Numbered from the stretch's first letter, positions 1 through 9,173 are shown. The stretch: 64,000 bases of DNA from Cytobacillus citreus (GCF_018343665.1 NZ_JAGYPM010000008.1:62001-126000); one strand, 5' to 3'. Program-made: numbers and translations. Notes: generated by a model from the sequence alone, not told the origin.

Positions 1-2
1 TT

Positions 3-884
3 CTAACACAGCACATGGAATGGAATCCATTATTCCGCGAGTCTGACCTTGGCGAAAACACGCCTTTACCAGTTTCGCTCCAGCAAAAAGACTTAAAAAT
101 GGAATATTCAACCCAAACGCCATATCGAGCTGCGGCTCTTTATAACGTCTTCCTTATGAAGCGCAGCGCAGCTGAAGTGATGGATATTTTCACAAAAGTG
201 GCTTGGAAAACTGCGAAAGCTTGTAATGAGGCTTATTTGCAAATATGCGAGAGCGAAGGCGTTAGACCAGTTGGTAAAGTGAACGTCCTACGGTATGAAG
301 AACTACTCCAGCATGCTGAAAAAAAATTAGGTGGTGAAGCCATCTCAAAAATAAAATCAAATGCATTAGCAAACGCAAATTGGGATGACCGTGAAAAATC
401 GATTCGTATCGTTGACTCACTTATGATCCAATGTCAAGAACTTGGGCCTACTATGGTTCTGCTGTATGCACCTCCATACTACCCAGCTGTCAATACTTCA
501 AAGGATCCACTCGTCATCAAAGCGATCGATTTAATGAAAAAAACTGGCATAGAACAGTTTAATTTAGAAGTAAACCAAATCCATTATTTTAATGGAATCT
601 GTGATCTTAGCTACGTCTCTTACGAGGACGAGGCTGAAGGCTGGACAACTTTCGAAAAAAACACACCCGTTTGGGGAGACACATACAGTATTCCATTTGC
701 TGAAATGAAGCAATTGCAAGCACCAGTATTAAATGTTGGCCCTTTCGGAAAGGACGCACATAAGCGTACAGAACGGCTTCATATCGAAAGTGCATTTGTA
801 CAGCTTCCGGTCATGTTAGAAACATTAGTCCGAAGTTTATTCGCAGAAATAGTCCCTTACAGCGATAAAAGACAAATCAGCTGA
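3..884 (+). CDS. rocB: RocB-like arginine-utilization hydrolase (M20 family), 5' truncated by the window edge
   Basis: The reading frame is open to the left edge (Leu-Thr-Gln-His before the first Met), so this is the C-terminal half of a protein that is usually about 550 residues long. The visible part holds GICDLSYV, NVGPFGKDAHKRTERLH and the typical RocB ending, where the conserved His is a metal-ligand-type residue of M20 peptidases. RocB belongs to the arginine/ornithine catabolic regulon in Bacillus, but its exact reaction is not settled. A strong hairpin terminator follows about 45 bp after the stop. The start and promoter lie outside the window. Confidence 0.85.
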   Translation, partial: LTQHMEWNPLFRESDLGENTPLPVSLQQKDLKMEYSTQTPYRAAALYNVFLMKRSAAEVMDIFTKVAWKTAKACNEAYLQICESEGVRPVGKVNVLRYEELLQHAEKKLGGEAISKIKSNALANANWDDREKSIRIVDSLMIQCQELGPTMVLLYAPPYYPAVNTSKDPLVIKAIDLMKKTGIEQFNLEVNQIHYFNGICDLSYVSYEDEAEGWTTFEKNTPVWGDTYSIPFAEMKQLQAPVLNVGPFGKDAHKRTERLHIESAFVQLPVMLETLVRSLFAEIVPYSDKRQIS

Positions 885-924
885 ATTTATTCACGTGAAT
901 AAAACAGATTAACTATGATTGAAT

Positions 925-1063
925 AGAAAGACTTGGCGTTCGCCAAGTCTTTTTTTGGCGAATGCCTTAGTTTTTCTTATATGCGATTTTATTAGCAGAT
1001 ATTTACTTGAACACACACTTTGCTTTAGTACGTTAATAAAATTAAACTTCCGATTAGCTAAGA
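925..1063 (+). repeat. Dispersed ~136-bp hairpin repeat, copy 1 of 5
   Basis: The repeat begins with the GACTTGGCGTTCGCCAAGTC hairpin and T run and continues GGCGAATGCCTTAG. It then runs through a conserved AT-rich tail containing TTTAGTACGTTAATA and ends near TTAGCTAAG. The same string recurs in the tandem array at 8763-9173 and at 49069-49208. No ORF is present. This copy is used as the rocB terminator. Confidence 0.85.
930..956 (+). terminator. Rho-independent terminator of rocB
   Basis: GACTTGGCG and CGCCAAGTC form a nearly perfect stem with a 2-4 nt loop, followed by seven T. It is part of dispersed repeat copy 1. Confidence 0.85.
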
Positions 1064-1066
1064 TAA

Positions 1067-1120
1067 ACAAGCAGGATATCCCTAACTAAATAAGTTAATT
1101 GGAAATTCTGCTTGTCTTTT
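1067..1120 (+). terminator. Second hairpin with T run after rocB
   Basis: The arms ACAAGCAGGAT and ATTCTGCTTGT enclose a ~30-nt loop and are followed by CTTTTTT. It may act as a backup terminator behind the repeat. Confidence 0.55.
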
Positions 1121-1209
1121 TTATCGGATGGATAAGCATAATAAAGCGGAAAGAGCAGGAGGGCCGACTTTGCATTGATAATATACATATTCCCTTGCTT
1201 TAAACCTAT

Positions 1210-2295
1210 TCATACCACTTCAGTCGGCACCCATCCTACAAGTCCATTATTCTTTTTTATTAAAATATAACCTGATTGCTGAGCATCCAGTACCTTTACA
1301 ACCTCATCTTGCTGAACGGAGAGAAATGTTGTGCTTAAATCACCTTCACAGTTCACACATTCATCTTTTTCCACTAGATACTCATTTTTAATCCACTGCA
1401 TGATTCCAAGTTTTACATTCTCGCAAAGTGTAAAATAAGGCTCTCTACGAATAATGGTCATTTCATAATTTGGATAAGTTACGGTACCAACACGATTCGT
1501 TTGATCAATATAATCTTGTTTTACTTTTCGTTCCTTGACATTCTCATCAACAAACTGAAACGAAAATTGATTATGTTCGAAAATAAGAGCATTCAGTTGG
1601 CCATCACTTTTAATCTGATTACCGCCATCTATCGCAATGATTTTTTTCTCGTGATCAATAATCGGATTGTTTGAGCTTTCAGCATGATAACGATAATTGA
1701 CAGCAGGCCAGTGCCCGACAATGACCATTTTATTCAATTGATGCCCTTTTTCATAAAAAGAATCAACAGACAGGGCATACTCTTCCGTCGTTTGCTCCCA
1801 GTCAGGACGGTTCTCAATACCTGCATGGACAATCATGAATTTCTCTGTATCATAAGCGACAGGCAATGCTTCGAGCCAATCCAATTCTTCTTTATAATAA
1901 AGCTCATAAACTTTCGCAACCTGCCACACATCATTGAGATTTTCTAAAGATTGGTGCTGCTCCTCCAGCATTTCATTTAATAGTGAATTCCTTCTCACCC
2001 TCATATACTGAAGAATTTTTTCATTCCCTGTTAAGGCATATCGATACAAAACATCACAGTTCCCTTTCGTGACAAAAATATTTGAAGATTGTTCCGTCAT
2101 CTTTTTCACATAGCGAACAAGCTCCAAACTGTTTTGTCCCTTTTCGCATAGGTCACCATTAATAAATAAATAAACATCCTCCGTATAATGGACCTTTTCT
2201 AGAAGTCTTGTAAATAAAGATAATTCGGCATGGATATCCGAAATAATAATGACTCGTTTTTGGGGATTTAAGTTTAGTTTACATACATTTAACAT
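1210..2295 (-). CDS. Calcineurin-like metallophosphoesterase with a C-terminal SH3-like tail
   Basis: This 361-residue protein is preceded by an AGGAG site. The N-terminal two thirds carry the metallophosphoesterase signature: SDIHAE near residue 19, INGDLCEKG near 45-54, KGNCD (the GNHD-type motif) near 78, HAGIENRP and VGHWP. These residues normally bind a dinuclear metal centre. The last ~50 residues end in GYILIKKNNGLVGWVPTEV, which resembles an SH3-like binding fold. Relatives include PrpE-type bis(nucleosyl)-tetraphosphatases and Ser/Thr phosphatases. The substrate cannot be told from the sequence. The gene is monocistronic and converges on rocB. Confidence 0.75.
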   Translation of the reverse strand: MLNVCKLNLNPQKRVIIISDIHAELSLFTRLLEKVHYTEDVYLFINGDLCEKGQNSLELVRYVKKMTEQSSNIFVTKGNCDVLYRYALTGNEKILQYMRVRRNSLLNEMLEEQHQSLENLNDVWQVAKVYELYYKEELDWLEALPVAYDTEKFMIVHAGIENRPDWEQTTEEYALSVDSFYEKGHQLNKMVIVGHWPAVNYRYHAESSNNPIIDHEKKIIAIDGGNQIKSDGQLNALIFEHNQFSFQFVDENVKERKVKQDYIDQTNRVGTVTYPNYEMTIIRREPYFTLCENVKLGIMQWIKNEYLVEKDECVNCEGDLSTTFLSVQQDEVVKVLDAQQSGYILIKKNNGLVGWVPTEVV

Positions 2296-2492
2296 AGGAG
2301 TCTCCTACACGCAGTGATAGATTTGAATTTTAAAATAATTCATTCAATATTGTTGTATTATAACATATTCATTGTAAACTGAATATTTTGATAATATTTT
2401 CCCTAAATAAACCACCTCCATTAGAACCATAATATGGGTAAAGAGTTTCTTTTTTGAAAACAATCCAGTTAATCCGAAACAGAATATCCTAA

Positions 2493-2523
2493 AGAAAAAA
2501 ACACCCAGTAGGTGTTTTTTCTC
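2493..2523 (-). terminator. Bidirectional terminator behind the YdeI-family gene
   Basis: AAAACACC and GGTGTTTT arms enclose a short loop, with A and T runs on either side, so it can serve either strand. Confidence 0.7.
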
Positions 2524-2566
2524 TAAAATTTACTTCATTTTGATTAAAATAGAACGAGATTTTATG

Positions 2567-3241
2567 CTACTTTATATCTCTGCGATACAAATCCTTGCTC
2601 TTGTAGCCTGCAGCAAGGATCATTTTCATTTCATCGCGCCGTTTCGCTTTTGTTGCCTCTTGTTTAGCACTATACACATATCGAGCCCAATCTTTTTGAT
2701 ACCCTGGGGTAAGAGATTGATAAATAACAAGTACATCTGGTGTATCTTGTAAATCTTTTTCCACACTTGGAATCATCTCGATATAATCATCCACGCATTG
2801 GCTTGCTTTTGTAGAAGTTTTTTCTTTACCTTTAGAATCGATTTTTAGGCCAACAACCGTAAAGACATCATCCAGCCCTACCATTCGGGCAAACTTAAGA
2901 TTGCTTGTCCCAATATAGCCATCTTCATCGGCACCTAACCCACTTAATAAATCATCACGATGAATAAAAGTTGGATATACTTTATTTCCTTTCTTCGGGT
3001 AAGCCAAAAAAATGTATCCATTTTTATTTAAGTAATTTTTTTCAATCACCTTGCTGACTAGTTCTTTTAAAGACTCCATATCTAATACGAAAGCAAAAAT
3101 AAGGTCATACGTACTATCCGTAAGTTCTGTATCATAATCCGTTAACTCTGCTAAGTAATCTGCACCATCAGGCAAGCCCAAAACCGCTACTTTTTTATAT
3201 TTTTTTAAATTTAGTTTTTCTACAATTGTTTTCATCATCAT
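2567..3241 (-). CDS. YdeI/OmpD-associated-family protein
   Basis: This is a 224-residue cytoplasmic protein. The last ~60 residues (GYQKDWARYVYSAKQEATKA and KRRDEMKMILAAG) match the C-terminal helix of the YdeI / bacteriocin-protection family. The N-terminal half, with LGLPDGADYLAEL and YDLIFAFVLD, resembles small DUF3052-like domains. The family has no established biochemical role. The start is the first of three consecutive ATG codons, preceded by AGGTGGG. It is monocistronic, with a bidirectional terminator behind it. Confidence 0.6.
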   Translation of the reverse strand: MMMKTIVEKLNLKKYKKVAVLGLPDGADYLAELTDYDTELTDSTYDLIFAFVLDMESLKELVSKVIEKNYLNKNGYIFLAYPKKGNKVYPTFIHRDDLLSGLGADEDGYIGTSNLKFARMVGLDDVFTVVGLKIDSKGKEKTSTKASQCVDDYIEMIPSVEKDLQDTPDVLVIYQSLTPGYQKDWARYVYSAKQEATKAKRRDEMKMILAAGYKSKDLYRRDIK

Positions 3242-3401
3242 TACCCACCTGTTTCTCTTTTTTCTATTCTCCTTTTAGAGTACAGGCTTCCCTTTTTGTT
3301 CGCAACTCTTTCAATTTAACCATTAATTTATTCCAAAAGGCTCTTTTCTAAGGTTTGATGTTTCAGGGATATTAATCATATTAAGAATTCAATTATGAAT
3401 A

Positions 3402-3690
3402 GCTTTTGATTACCGTGAACACCTTTTTTTATCAAGGGACGGGCACCAATGAGGGCTTTTGATTACCATGAACACCAATTTTATCAAGGGACGGGCACCA
3501 ATGAGGGCTTTTGATTACCGTGAATTCCTTTTTTATCAAGGGACGGGCACCAATGAGAGTTTTTGATTACCATGAACACCAATTTTATCAAGGGACGGGC
3601 ACCAATGAGGGCTTTTGATTACCGTGAATACCCTTCTTTATCAAAGAACGGGCACTAATAAAGACTTTTGATTACCGAGAATACCATAGA
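3402..3690. repeat. Tandem array of ~5.5 copies of a 52-53-bp unit
   Basis: Units start at about 3402, 3455, 3507, 3559, 3611 and 3664 (partial). Each contains CTTTTGATTACC, then TTTATCAAGGGACGGGCACC and AATGAG. Odd units read CGTGAA...CTT and even units read CATGAACACCAA, so units alternate and the true period may be 104-105 bp. The last unit is degenerate. No ORF spans the array. Confidence 0.85.
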
Positions 3691-3789
3691 AGGTCATTAA
3701 ATACGGAATTAGTAAGTGCATTTTCTACATGGAACCTTTAACAACTTATCACACTGAGACACAATTCATTTTGCTGCAATATTTATCAC

Positions 3790-3854
3790 AAAAAAACGTG
3801 GCTTGCGAAAGCCACCAACTAAAAAGACGTTTTGTCCAAGACAAAACGTCTTTT
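3790..3854 (-). terminator. Double hairpin terminator of the GH13 gene
   Basis: A 15-bp stem, AAAAGACGTTTTGTC against GACAAAACGTCTTTT, lies just behind the stop codon. A second stem (GTGGCTT / AAGCCAC at 3798-3815) is followed on the minus strand by a run of seven T. Confidence 0.8.
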
Positions 3855-3855
3855 G

Positions 3856-5517
3856 TTATACTTTATAAACTCTTGCCTCATATGGGGCAAGCTGAATAGT
3901 AGCCATATTTTCGCGATTCTTCACTTCTAGGTTTGCTAATAATAAATTCGAATGCTTAAAGAGAATGCCGTCCACTTCGTCTACCATGACTGGCTGCTCC
4001 GATAAATTACATAAAACAATAACCTTCTGCTTCCCAATCGTACGTGTATACGCAAAAAGAGACGGATCGTCCTCTAACACCAAGTCATATATCCCATAAG
4101 TGAAAATCTTATCCTTTTTCCGCAAGTGAATCATTTTTTTATAATAATTTAATATGGAGTTTGGATCTTTTTTCTGGGCATCTACATTTATTTCTCTATA
4201 GTTCGGATTTACCCCTAACCAAGGTGTTCCTGTTGTAAATCCAGCATTATCGTCGGCAGACCATTGCATCGGTGTTCTGGAATTATCACGGCTCGTTGCC
4301 CCAATTGTTTCCATCACACTCTCCTGTGAATCTCCTTGTTCTAATCGATTTTTGTATAAATTTTTAGTTGCCACGTCATTGTAATCTTCAATCGAAGAGA
4401 AATTGACATTGGTCATTCCCAATTCCTGACCTTGGTAAATAAACGGTGTCCCCTGCATGAAGAAGTACATCGTCGCTAAAGCTGTCGCACTTTCTCGCCA
4501 ATACGGCCCGTCATTCCCCCAAGTTGAGACACTGCGAGCCTTATCGTGATTCTCGATAAATAAAGCATTCCATCCGCTTCCTTCTAATGCTTTTTGCCAT
4601 TGGCTCAAAACACTTTTAAGCTCGAGGATGTCTAGCTTCTTTGTCTCTTCATCCCACAGGCTCAAATGCTCGAATTGAAAAATCATATTGAATTTCCCTT
4701 GTTTTTCATCAACCCATTCATGAATTTCATCGCTGCTGACCCCATTTGCTTCACCGACCGTCATGATGTCGTATTTTGCAAATGTTTCTCGCTTTAATTC
4801 CTCCAAAAGGGGCATGATGCCTTGAACATTCATATACTTTTCCCATGCAGGAACATACGGAAGCCCAGCTAGATTCGGCATATCAGAAAACGAAATATCC
4901 TTTTTTATATGACTAATCGCATCCACTCGAAAGCCATCAACACCTTTATCAAGCCACCAATTCACCATCTTGAATAAAGCATTTCGAACTTCCTTGTTTT
5001 CCCAATTTAAATCAGGCTGTTTTCTTGAAAATAAATGTAAATAGTATTGATTCGTTTCCTTATCGAGTTCCCAAGCAGACCCTCCGAAAATACTTCCCCA
5101 ATTATTCGGTTCTTTTCCATTTACACCATCTCGCCAAATATACCAGTCTCGCTTGCCATTTGTTTTTGAGGAACGTGATTCAATAAACCAAGGATGTTCA
5201 TCACTCGTATGATTAATAACTAAATCGATTATGAGCTTCATACCACGGCGATGTACATCTTTAAGCAGCTCATTAAAATCTTCCATTGTGCCGAATTCTT
5301 CCATAATCTCTTGGTAATGACTAATATCATATCCATTATCATCATTTGGCGACCGATACATTGGACAAATCCATATAACATCAATACCTAAGTCTTGTAA
5401 GTAATCTAATCTAGAAAGCATTCCTTGCAAGTCCCCAATTCCATCACCATTGGAATCTTGAAAACTACGGGGATAAACTTGATAAGCAACCGCTTCCTTC
5501 CACCATGCTTTATCCAT
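3856..5517 (-). CDS. GH13 alpha-glucosidase, probably alpha-1,4-specific (maltase type)
   Basis: This is a cytoplasmic glycoside hydrolase of about 553 residues, the normal length for the GH13 oligo-glucosidase subfamily. It starts at MDKAWWKEAVAYQVYPRSF, preceded by AGAGGGAAG; an upstream Met is rejected because the added residues come from a repeat. The catalytic elements are GFRVDAISHIKK (Asp nucleophile near residue 200), TVGEANG (acid/base Glu near 255) and FIENHDKAR (Asp near 330). The residue after the nucleophile is Ala. Family studies link Ala or Thr there to alpha-1,4 preference and Val to alpha-1,6. The gene lies at the distal end of the sugar operon, behind the LacI gene, and differs from its paralogue at 11774 in this residue. 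Confidence 0.9.
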   Translation of the reverse strand: MDKAWWKEAVAYQVYPRSFQDSNGDGIGDLQGMLSRLDYLQDLGIDVIWICPMYRSPNDDNGYDISHYQEIMEEFGTMEDFNELLKDVHRRGMKLIIDLVINHTSDEHPWFIESRSSKTNGKRDWYIWRDGVNGKEPNNWGSIFGGSAWELDKETNQYYLHLFSRKQPDLNWENKEVRNALFKMVNWWLDKGVDGFRVDAISHIKKDISFSDMPNLAGLPYVPAWEKYMNVQGIMPLLEELKRETFAKYDIMTVGEANGVSSDEIHEWVDEKQGKFNMIFQFEHLSLWDEETKKLDILELKSVLSQWQKALEGSGWNALFIENHDKARSVSTWGNDGPYWRESATALATMYFFMQGTPFIYQGQELGMTNVNFSSIEDYNDVATKNLYKNRLEQGDSQESVMETIGATSRDNSRTPMQWSADDNAGFTTGTPWLGVNPNYREINVDAQKKDPNSILNYYKKMIHLRKKDKIFTYGIYDLVLEDDPSLFAYTRTIGKQKVIVLCNLSEQPVMVDEVDGILFKHSNLLLANLEVKNRENMATIQLAPYEARVYKV

Positions 5518-5545
5518 ATCTTCCCTCTTTTTCTGTTTGCATAAT

Positions 5546-5765
5546 AAAGTGAAACTTCCATCAGTGGGGGGTTCTTTCATCCCCCAATGATGGTTAGTTG
5601 CGGCCCACAGGAAGTGGGTCACGCAGACGTTGCCACACGATGTGGCGCTTTTAGTCTGTGTTCATTTTATGGGCCTTTACGGGCAGTTGATCCCCCACTT
5701 AGGTTTCTTTGATTCTCTCGCAAACTTGAAGTGGGGGTCTTACTGCCCGTTAATCTGCGATAAAG
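5546..5765 (+). mobile_element. Palindrome-ended non-autonomous element (PATE-like), copy A
   Basis: The element runs from AAAGTGAAACTTCCATCAG to TTAATCTGCGATAAA, about 220 bp. The left end folds as CCATCAGTGGGGG with CCCCCAATGATGG. The right end folds as GGGCAGTTGATCCCCCACTT with AAGTGGGGGTCTTACTGCCC. There are no terminal inverted repeats, target duplication or ORF, as expected for an IS200/IS605-type derivative. It separates the LacI gene from the glucosidase gene. Other copies lie at 6867-7078 (inverted), 61808-62023, 52939-52991 (miniature) and 34533-34570 (remnant). Confidence 0.7.
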
Positions 5766-5804
5766 TGTAACTGTATAAGGTCTTAGCTCATATTCATATT
5801 GGAA

Positions 5805-6839
5805 TCATTCGCTAAAAATATTAATCCTTTTGCATGATTTTCGTTCTACAAGGGTAGTTGGTACAAAATGATGCTTTACAGCCGCATTTGAATCTTGTAC
5901 CTTTTCTAATAGAAAGTTTGCCGCTTCGAAACCCAGCTCAAATATCGAAATATCGACAGAAGTTAACGAAGGCTTCACATACGCTGATAAGGAATGGTTA
6001 TTGAAGCTCACAATTGAGATGTCATTTGGCACCTGAACTGAAAGCTCTTCTAGATACCGAATGATTTCATAAGCTACTAAATCATCATGCGCCACGATCG
6101 CTGTTGGTGGCTCATCAAGCTTCATTAACTTATTGATTCTGCTTTTTCCATTTGATTTAAAGTCCTCATCATGGATAAAATACGCATCTGAACAAGGAAG
6201 ACCTGCATCTATTAATGCCTGCTGATAACCTTCTAAGCGGTCTTTTGAAACAACAAAATCTAGATTTCCTCCAATAAAAGCAATCTGCCGATGGCCTAAA
6301 TGAAAAAGATAGTCCACTACATCATGAGCAATTTTCCGATTATCATTATCTATATACGTAATTTCATTTTCATATTTATAGGGGCGGCCTACCATTGTAA
6401 ATGGAAACTGCACATCCTTTAAATAGGTCATCGTACGATCATCCACACGTGAATAAAGAAGGATGATCCCATCGACCTTTTTTCCTTGTACCATTGATAC
6501 AACTTCTTCATAGATTTCTTTCTCTGTACCGCCAGTTGATAAATAAATGCCATATTGACTAGCATGGGCACTCGTACAAATTCCGCGAATAACTTCTGGA
6601 AAGAACGGATTTTGAAACGCTAAAGAAGTGGAATTTGACATGATAACACCAATTGTTTTTGTGCTTTTTGCAGCTAGATTTCGCGCTTGAAAGTTAGGGT
6701 GGTAATCTAACCGTTCCATTACTTCCCTTACTTTGCACTTCGTTTTTTCACTAATTCTTGGATTGTCCGCAATTACACGGGAGACGGTAGAGGGCGAAAC
6801 ATTTGCTTCTTTGGCCACATCGAAGATAGTAACAGGCAA
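5805..6839 (-). CDS. LacI-family repressor of the alpha-glucoside cluster (MalR-like)
   Basis: The protein is 344 residues long. An N-terminal helix-turn-helix (TIFDVAKEANVSPSTVSRVI) and hinge helix (NLAAKSTKTIGVI) are followed by a periplasmic-binding-like sensor with the family motifs FIGGNLDFVVSKDRLEGY and PTAIVAHDDLVAYE. The start is TTG at 6839, with GGAGG 8 nt upstream; no ATG in frame fits. It lies between the permease and glucosidase genes of the same strand, flanked by two palindrome-ended elements. Its likely targets are the three TTGCGAAARCGCTTGCACAA-type sites at 10612, 10657 and 13531. The effector is presumably maltose or a related sugar, which is inferred from context only. Confidence 0.9.
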   Translation of the reverse strand: MPVTIFDVAKEANVSPSTVSRVIADNPRISEKTKCKVREVMERLDYHPNFQARNLAAKSTKTIGVIMSNSTSLAFQNPFFPEVIRGICTSAHASQYGIYLSTGGTEKEIYEEVVSMVQGKKVDGIILLYSRVDDRTMTYLKDVQFPFTMVGRPYKYENEITYIDNDNRKIAHDVVDYLFHLGHRQIAFIGGNLDFVVSKDRLEGYQQALIDAGLPCSDAYFIHDEDFKSNGKSRINKLMKLDEPPTAIVAHDDLVAYEIIRYLEELSVQVPNDISIVSFNNHSLSAYVKPSLTSVDISIFELGFEAANFLLEKVQDSNAAVKHHFVPTTLVERKSCKRINIFSE

Positions 6840-6866
6840 TGGGACATCCTCCCTTCAACATTTTAT

Positions 6867-7078
6867 TTTACCGTAGATTAACGGGCTGTAAGACCCCCAC
6901 TTCAAGAAGTTGAGTTAAGAATAAATTTCTAAGTGGGGGATCAACAGCCCGTAAATGCCCCACGACGGACACGATGTCCTAGTCAGGCGAAATCCACAGG
7001 ACGTGGCGTTTTGAGCGTGATTAGTTCAACTAACAATCAGTGGTGGATGAAGCCCCCCACTGATTGAAGTTTCACTTT
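6867..7078 (-). mobile_element. Palindrome-ended non-autonomous element, copy B (inverted)
   Basis: This copy reads on the minus strand from AAAGTGAAACTTCAATCAG to a degenerate end at ...GGGTCTTACAGCCCG and AATCTACGGTAAA. The internal part shares GACGTGGC... and AGGACATCGTGTCCGTCGTG blocks with copy C at 61808. The left end overlaps the TGA stop codon of the preceding permease gene, so it inserted exactly at the gene end. Confidence 0.7.
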
Positions 7079-7887
7079 ACTGCTCCTTCAGACACACCTT
7101 TTATAATTTCTCGCTGTGCAAAGAAATACAGAACGATGACTGGAATAATGGCCAATGTAAGTCCAGCTAAAGCTAGATGCCACTGTTTTGTGTATTCCCC
7201 GAAGAAAAAGAACATCTTTAATGGTATCGTTTCCATTCCTTGCTTGTTAATGACTAAAGACGGAAGCAAGTAATCATTCCAAATCCAAATCGTATTTAAA
7301 ATACCTACTGTCACCGTAATCGGCTTTAGTATCGGAAAGATAACATACCAAAAAATTTGGAATCGATTCGCTCCATCAATTGTAGCAGCTTCATCCAAGG
7401 AGCGGGGAATTGAGCTTAAAGCACCATGATATAAGAAAATCGATAAGCTCGCACCAAATCCTAGATACATAAATATTAATCCAAAACGATTTAGCATCTC
7501 AATCTTGCCGAAAATCGTAATGAGTGGAAGCATCACAGATTGAAACGGGATCAGCATCGCCGCTATGAAAACAAAAAGTAAAATGGTACTAATGCGACTC
7601 TTTGTACGTGAAAGAGCGTACGCCGCCATGGATGAAAAAATAATAATAATAACCACACTAATGACAGTAATGATTAAAGAATTTGCAAATGTTCTTAGAA
7701 AGTCTAATTCCACAAATGCCTGCACGTAGTTGTCGAATGTCAGTGAACTCGGAGGTTTTAATGTATCCTCAAATATTTCTCGTTTTGTTTTTAATGAGTT
7801 TACAATCATTAAATAGAATGGGGTTAACCAAATAATCGCTAAAGTTATTCCTAATATCTCGAGTGGAATCAAATACTTTTTTCGCAT
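7072..7887 (-). CDS. Sugar ABC importer permease (MalG type)
   Basis: This 271-residue inner-membrane permease has six predicted spans. The EAA loop near residue 165 (EAATIDGANRFQIFWYVIFP) contacts the ATPase. It overlaps the stop of the upstream permease by one base (TAATG), indicating translational coupling. It forms a heterodimer with the 7887-8747 product and works with the binding lipoprotein at 9282. No ATPase gene is present, so a shared MsmX-type ATPase encoded elsewhere is expected, as is usual in Bacillus. Its stop codon lies inside the end of a palindrome-ended element. Confidence 0.92.
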   Translation of the reverse strand: MRKKYLIPLEILGITLAIIWLTPFYLMIVNSLKTKREIFEDTLKPPSSLTFDNYVQAFVELDFLRTFANSLIITVISVVIIIIFSSMAAYALSRTKSRISTILLFVFIAAMLIPFQSVMLPLITIFGKIEMLNRFGLIFMYLGFGASLSIFLYHGALSSIPRSLDEAATIDGANRFQIFWYVIFPILKPITVTVGILNTIWIWNDYLLPSLVINKQGMETIPLKMFFFFGEYTKQWHLALAGLTLAIIPVIVLYFFAQREIIKGVSEGAVK

Positions 7888-8747
7888 TACATTTCCACCT
7901 CACGTTTTTTGTTGATATAAACTTGCACTAAAGCAATGACCGCAACAATTACGAAAAAAACAACCCCTTTTGCTTGTGCATATCCCATATCATACCGACC
8001 AAATGCTGTATTAAAAATTTCCATCGCTACCATTTGAGTCGATTCATACGGACCGCCGCCCGTTAAGCTAAGGTTTTGATCATACAGCTTGAATGAATTT
8101 GAAAGGGTTAAAAACATACTAACTGTAAAGGCTGGTGCCACTAGCGGAAACACTACATGGCGAAATCTTTGGAATGCGTTCGCTCCATCCATTTCAGCTG
8201 CTTCAATCAATTCCTTTGAAATACCTTCCAAATAAGCGATATAAATTACCATGATATATCCTGACATTTGCCAACTCATTACAATAACGAGTCCCCAGAA
8301 GCCAGTGCTAGAAGTAGATAGCCATCCTTGTAAACTCTCGATACCGAACATGGCCCCAAAACCTGCAAAGGCTTTTGTAAAGATAAACTGCCAGATAAAC
8401 CCGAGGATAAGACCTCCGATTAAATTGGGCATAAAGAAAACAGTGCGCAATACTTTACTTGTTTTTAATTTGGCTGTTACAAGAAGTGCAAGTGACAAAC
8501 CAATAAAATTAATCAGAATGACAGACACAACGGAAAACTTCGTCGTGAACCAAAGGGAATCGAGGAATCGTTTATCTTGGAACAATGCTAGATAATGATC
8601 GAAGCCGACGAAGCCTTTCGTTTCAATCCCATTCCAATCTGTAAAAGAGTAAAAGATACCAAGTAAAAAAGGTGCTACTACAACAAATATAAAAGCAGCC
8701 AATACAGGCATTAAAAATAACCAATAAGCTAAATCACGTATCCGCAT
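7887..8747 (-). CDS. Sugar ABC importer permease (MalF type)
   Basis: The product is a 286-residue membrane protein with an N-terminal span followed by the transport domain. The EAA motif EAAEMDGANAFQRFRHVVFP lies near residue 185, and TGGGPYESTQMVAMEIFNTA is typical of MalF/LacF-type subunits. A GGAGG site precedes the ATG. Three tandem hairpin repeats and another stem-loop lie between it and the binding-protein gene upstream, which probably lowers permease expression relative to the binding protein. Confidence 0.92.
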   Translation of the reverse strand: MRIRDLAYWLFLMPVLAAFIFVVVAPFLLGIFYSFTDWNGIETKGFVGFDHYLALFQDKRFLDSLWFTTKFSVVSVILINFIGLSLALLVTAKLKTSKVLRTVFFMPNLIGGLILGFIWQFIFTKAFAGFGAMFGIESLQGWLSTSSTGFWGLVIVMSWQMSGYIMVIYIAYLEGISKELIEAAEMDGANAFQRFRHVVFPLVAPAFTVSMFLTLSNSFKLYDQNLSLTGGGPYESTQMVAMEIFNTAFGRYDMGYAQAKGVVFFVIVAVIALVQVYINKKREVEM

Positions 8748-8762
8748 TTGCTCACCTCCAAT

Positions 8763-9173
8763 TAGAAAAACTTGGCGTTCGCCAAGTCTTTTTTTGGCGA
8801 ATGCCTTAGTTTTTATTATGCGATCTTATTAGCGGGTATTTAATTGAAAACACACTATACTTTAGTACATTAATACACTTAAACTTTCCTATTAGCTTAG
8901 AAAAACTTGACGTTCGCCAAGTCTTTTTTTGGCGAATGCCTTAGCTTTTCTTATGCGATCTTATTAGCGGGTATTTAATTGAAAACACACTATACTTTAG
9001 TACATTAATACACTTAAACTTTCCTATTAGCTTAGAAAAACCTGGCGTTCGCCAAGTCTTTTTTTGGCGAATGCCTTAGTTTTACTTACACGATCTTATT
9101 AGCAGATATTAATTGAACACACTCTTTACTTTAGTACGTTAATAGACTTAAACCTTCCTTTTAGCTTAGAAAA
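8763..9173. repeat. Tandem array of three ~136-bp hairpin repeats (copies 2-4)
   Basis: The copies span about 8763-8899, 8900-9034 and 9035-9173. They join head to tail at TTAGCTTAGAAAAAC. Each starts with AAAAACTTGGCGTTCGCCAA or a one-base variant, followed by GTC and seven T. Copies 2 and 3 are almost identical (GCGGGTATTTAATTGAAAAC), which indicates recent tandem duplication. Each stem is flanked by A and T runs and could terminate on both strands. The array lies inside an operon between the binding-protein and permease genes. Confidence 0.9.

Noticed and set aside
3402..3690. Tandem repeats as a CRISPR array
   Set aside because: Units are adjacent and vary internally; there are no unique spacers of regular length and no cas genes in the window.
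5518..5622. N-terminal extension of the 3856 glucosidase by 35 codons
   Set aside because: The extra residues come from the repeat element at 5546-5765 and the AGAGGGAAG ribosome site lies inside, just before the ATG at 5517.
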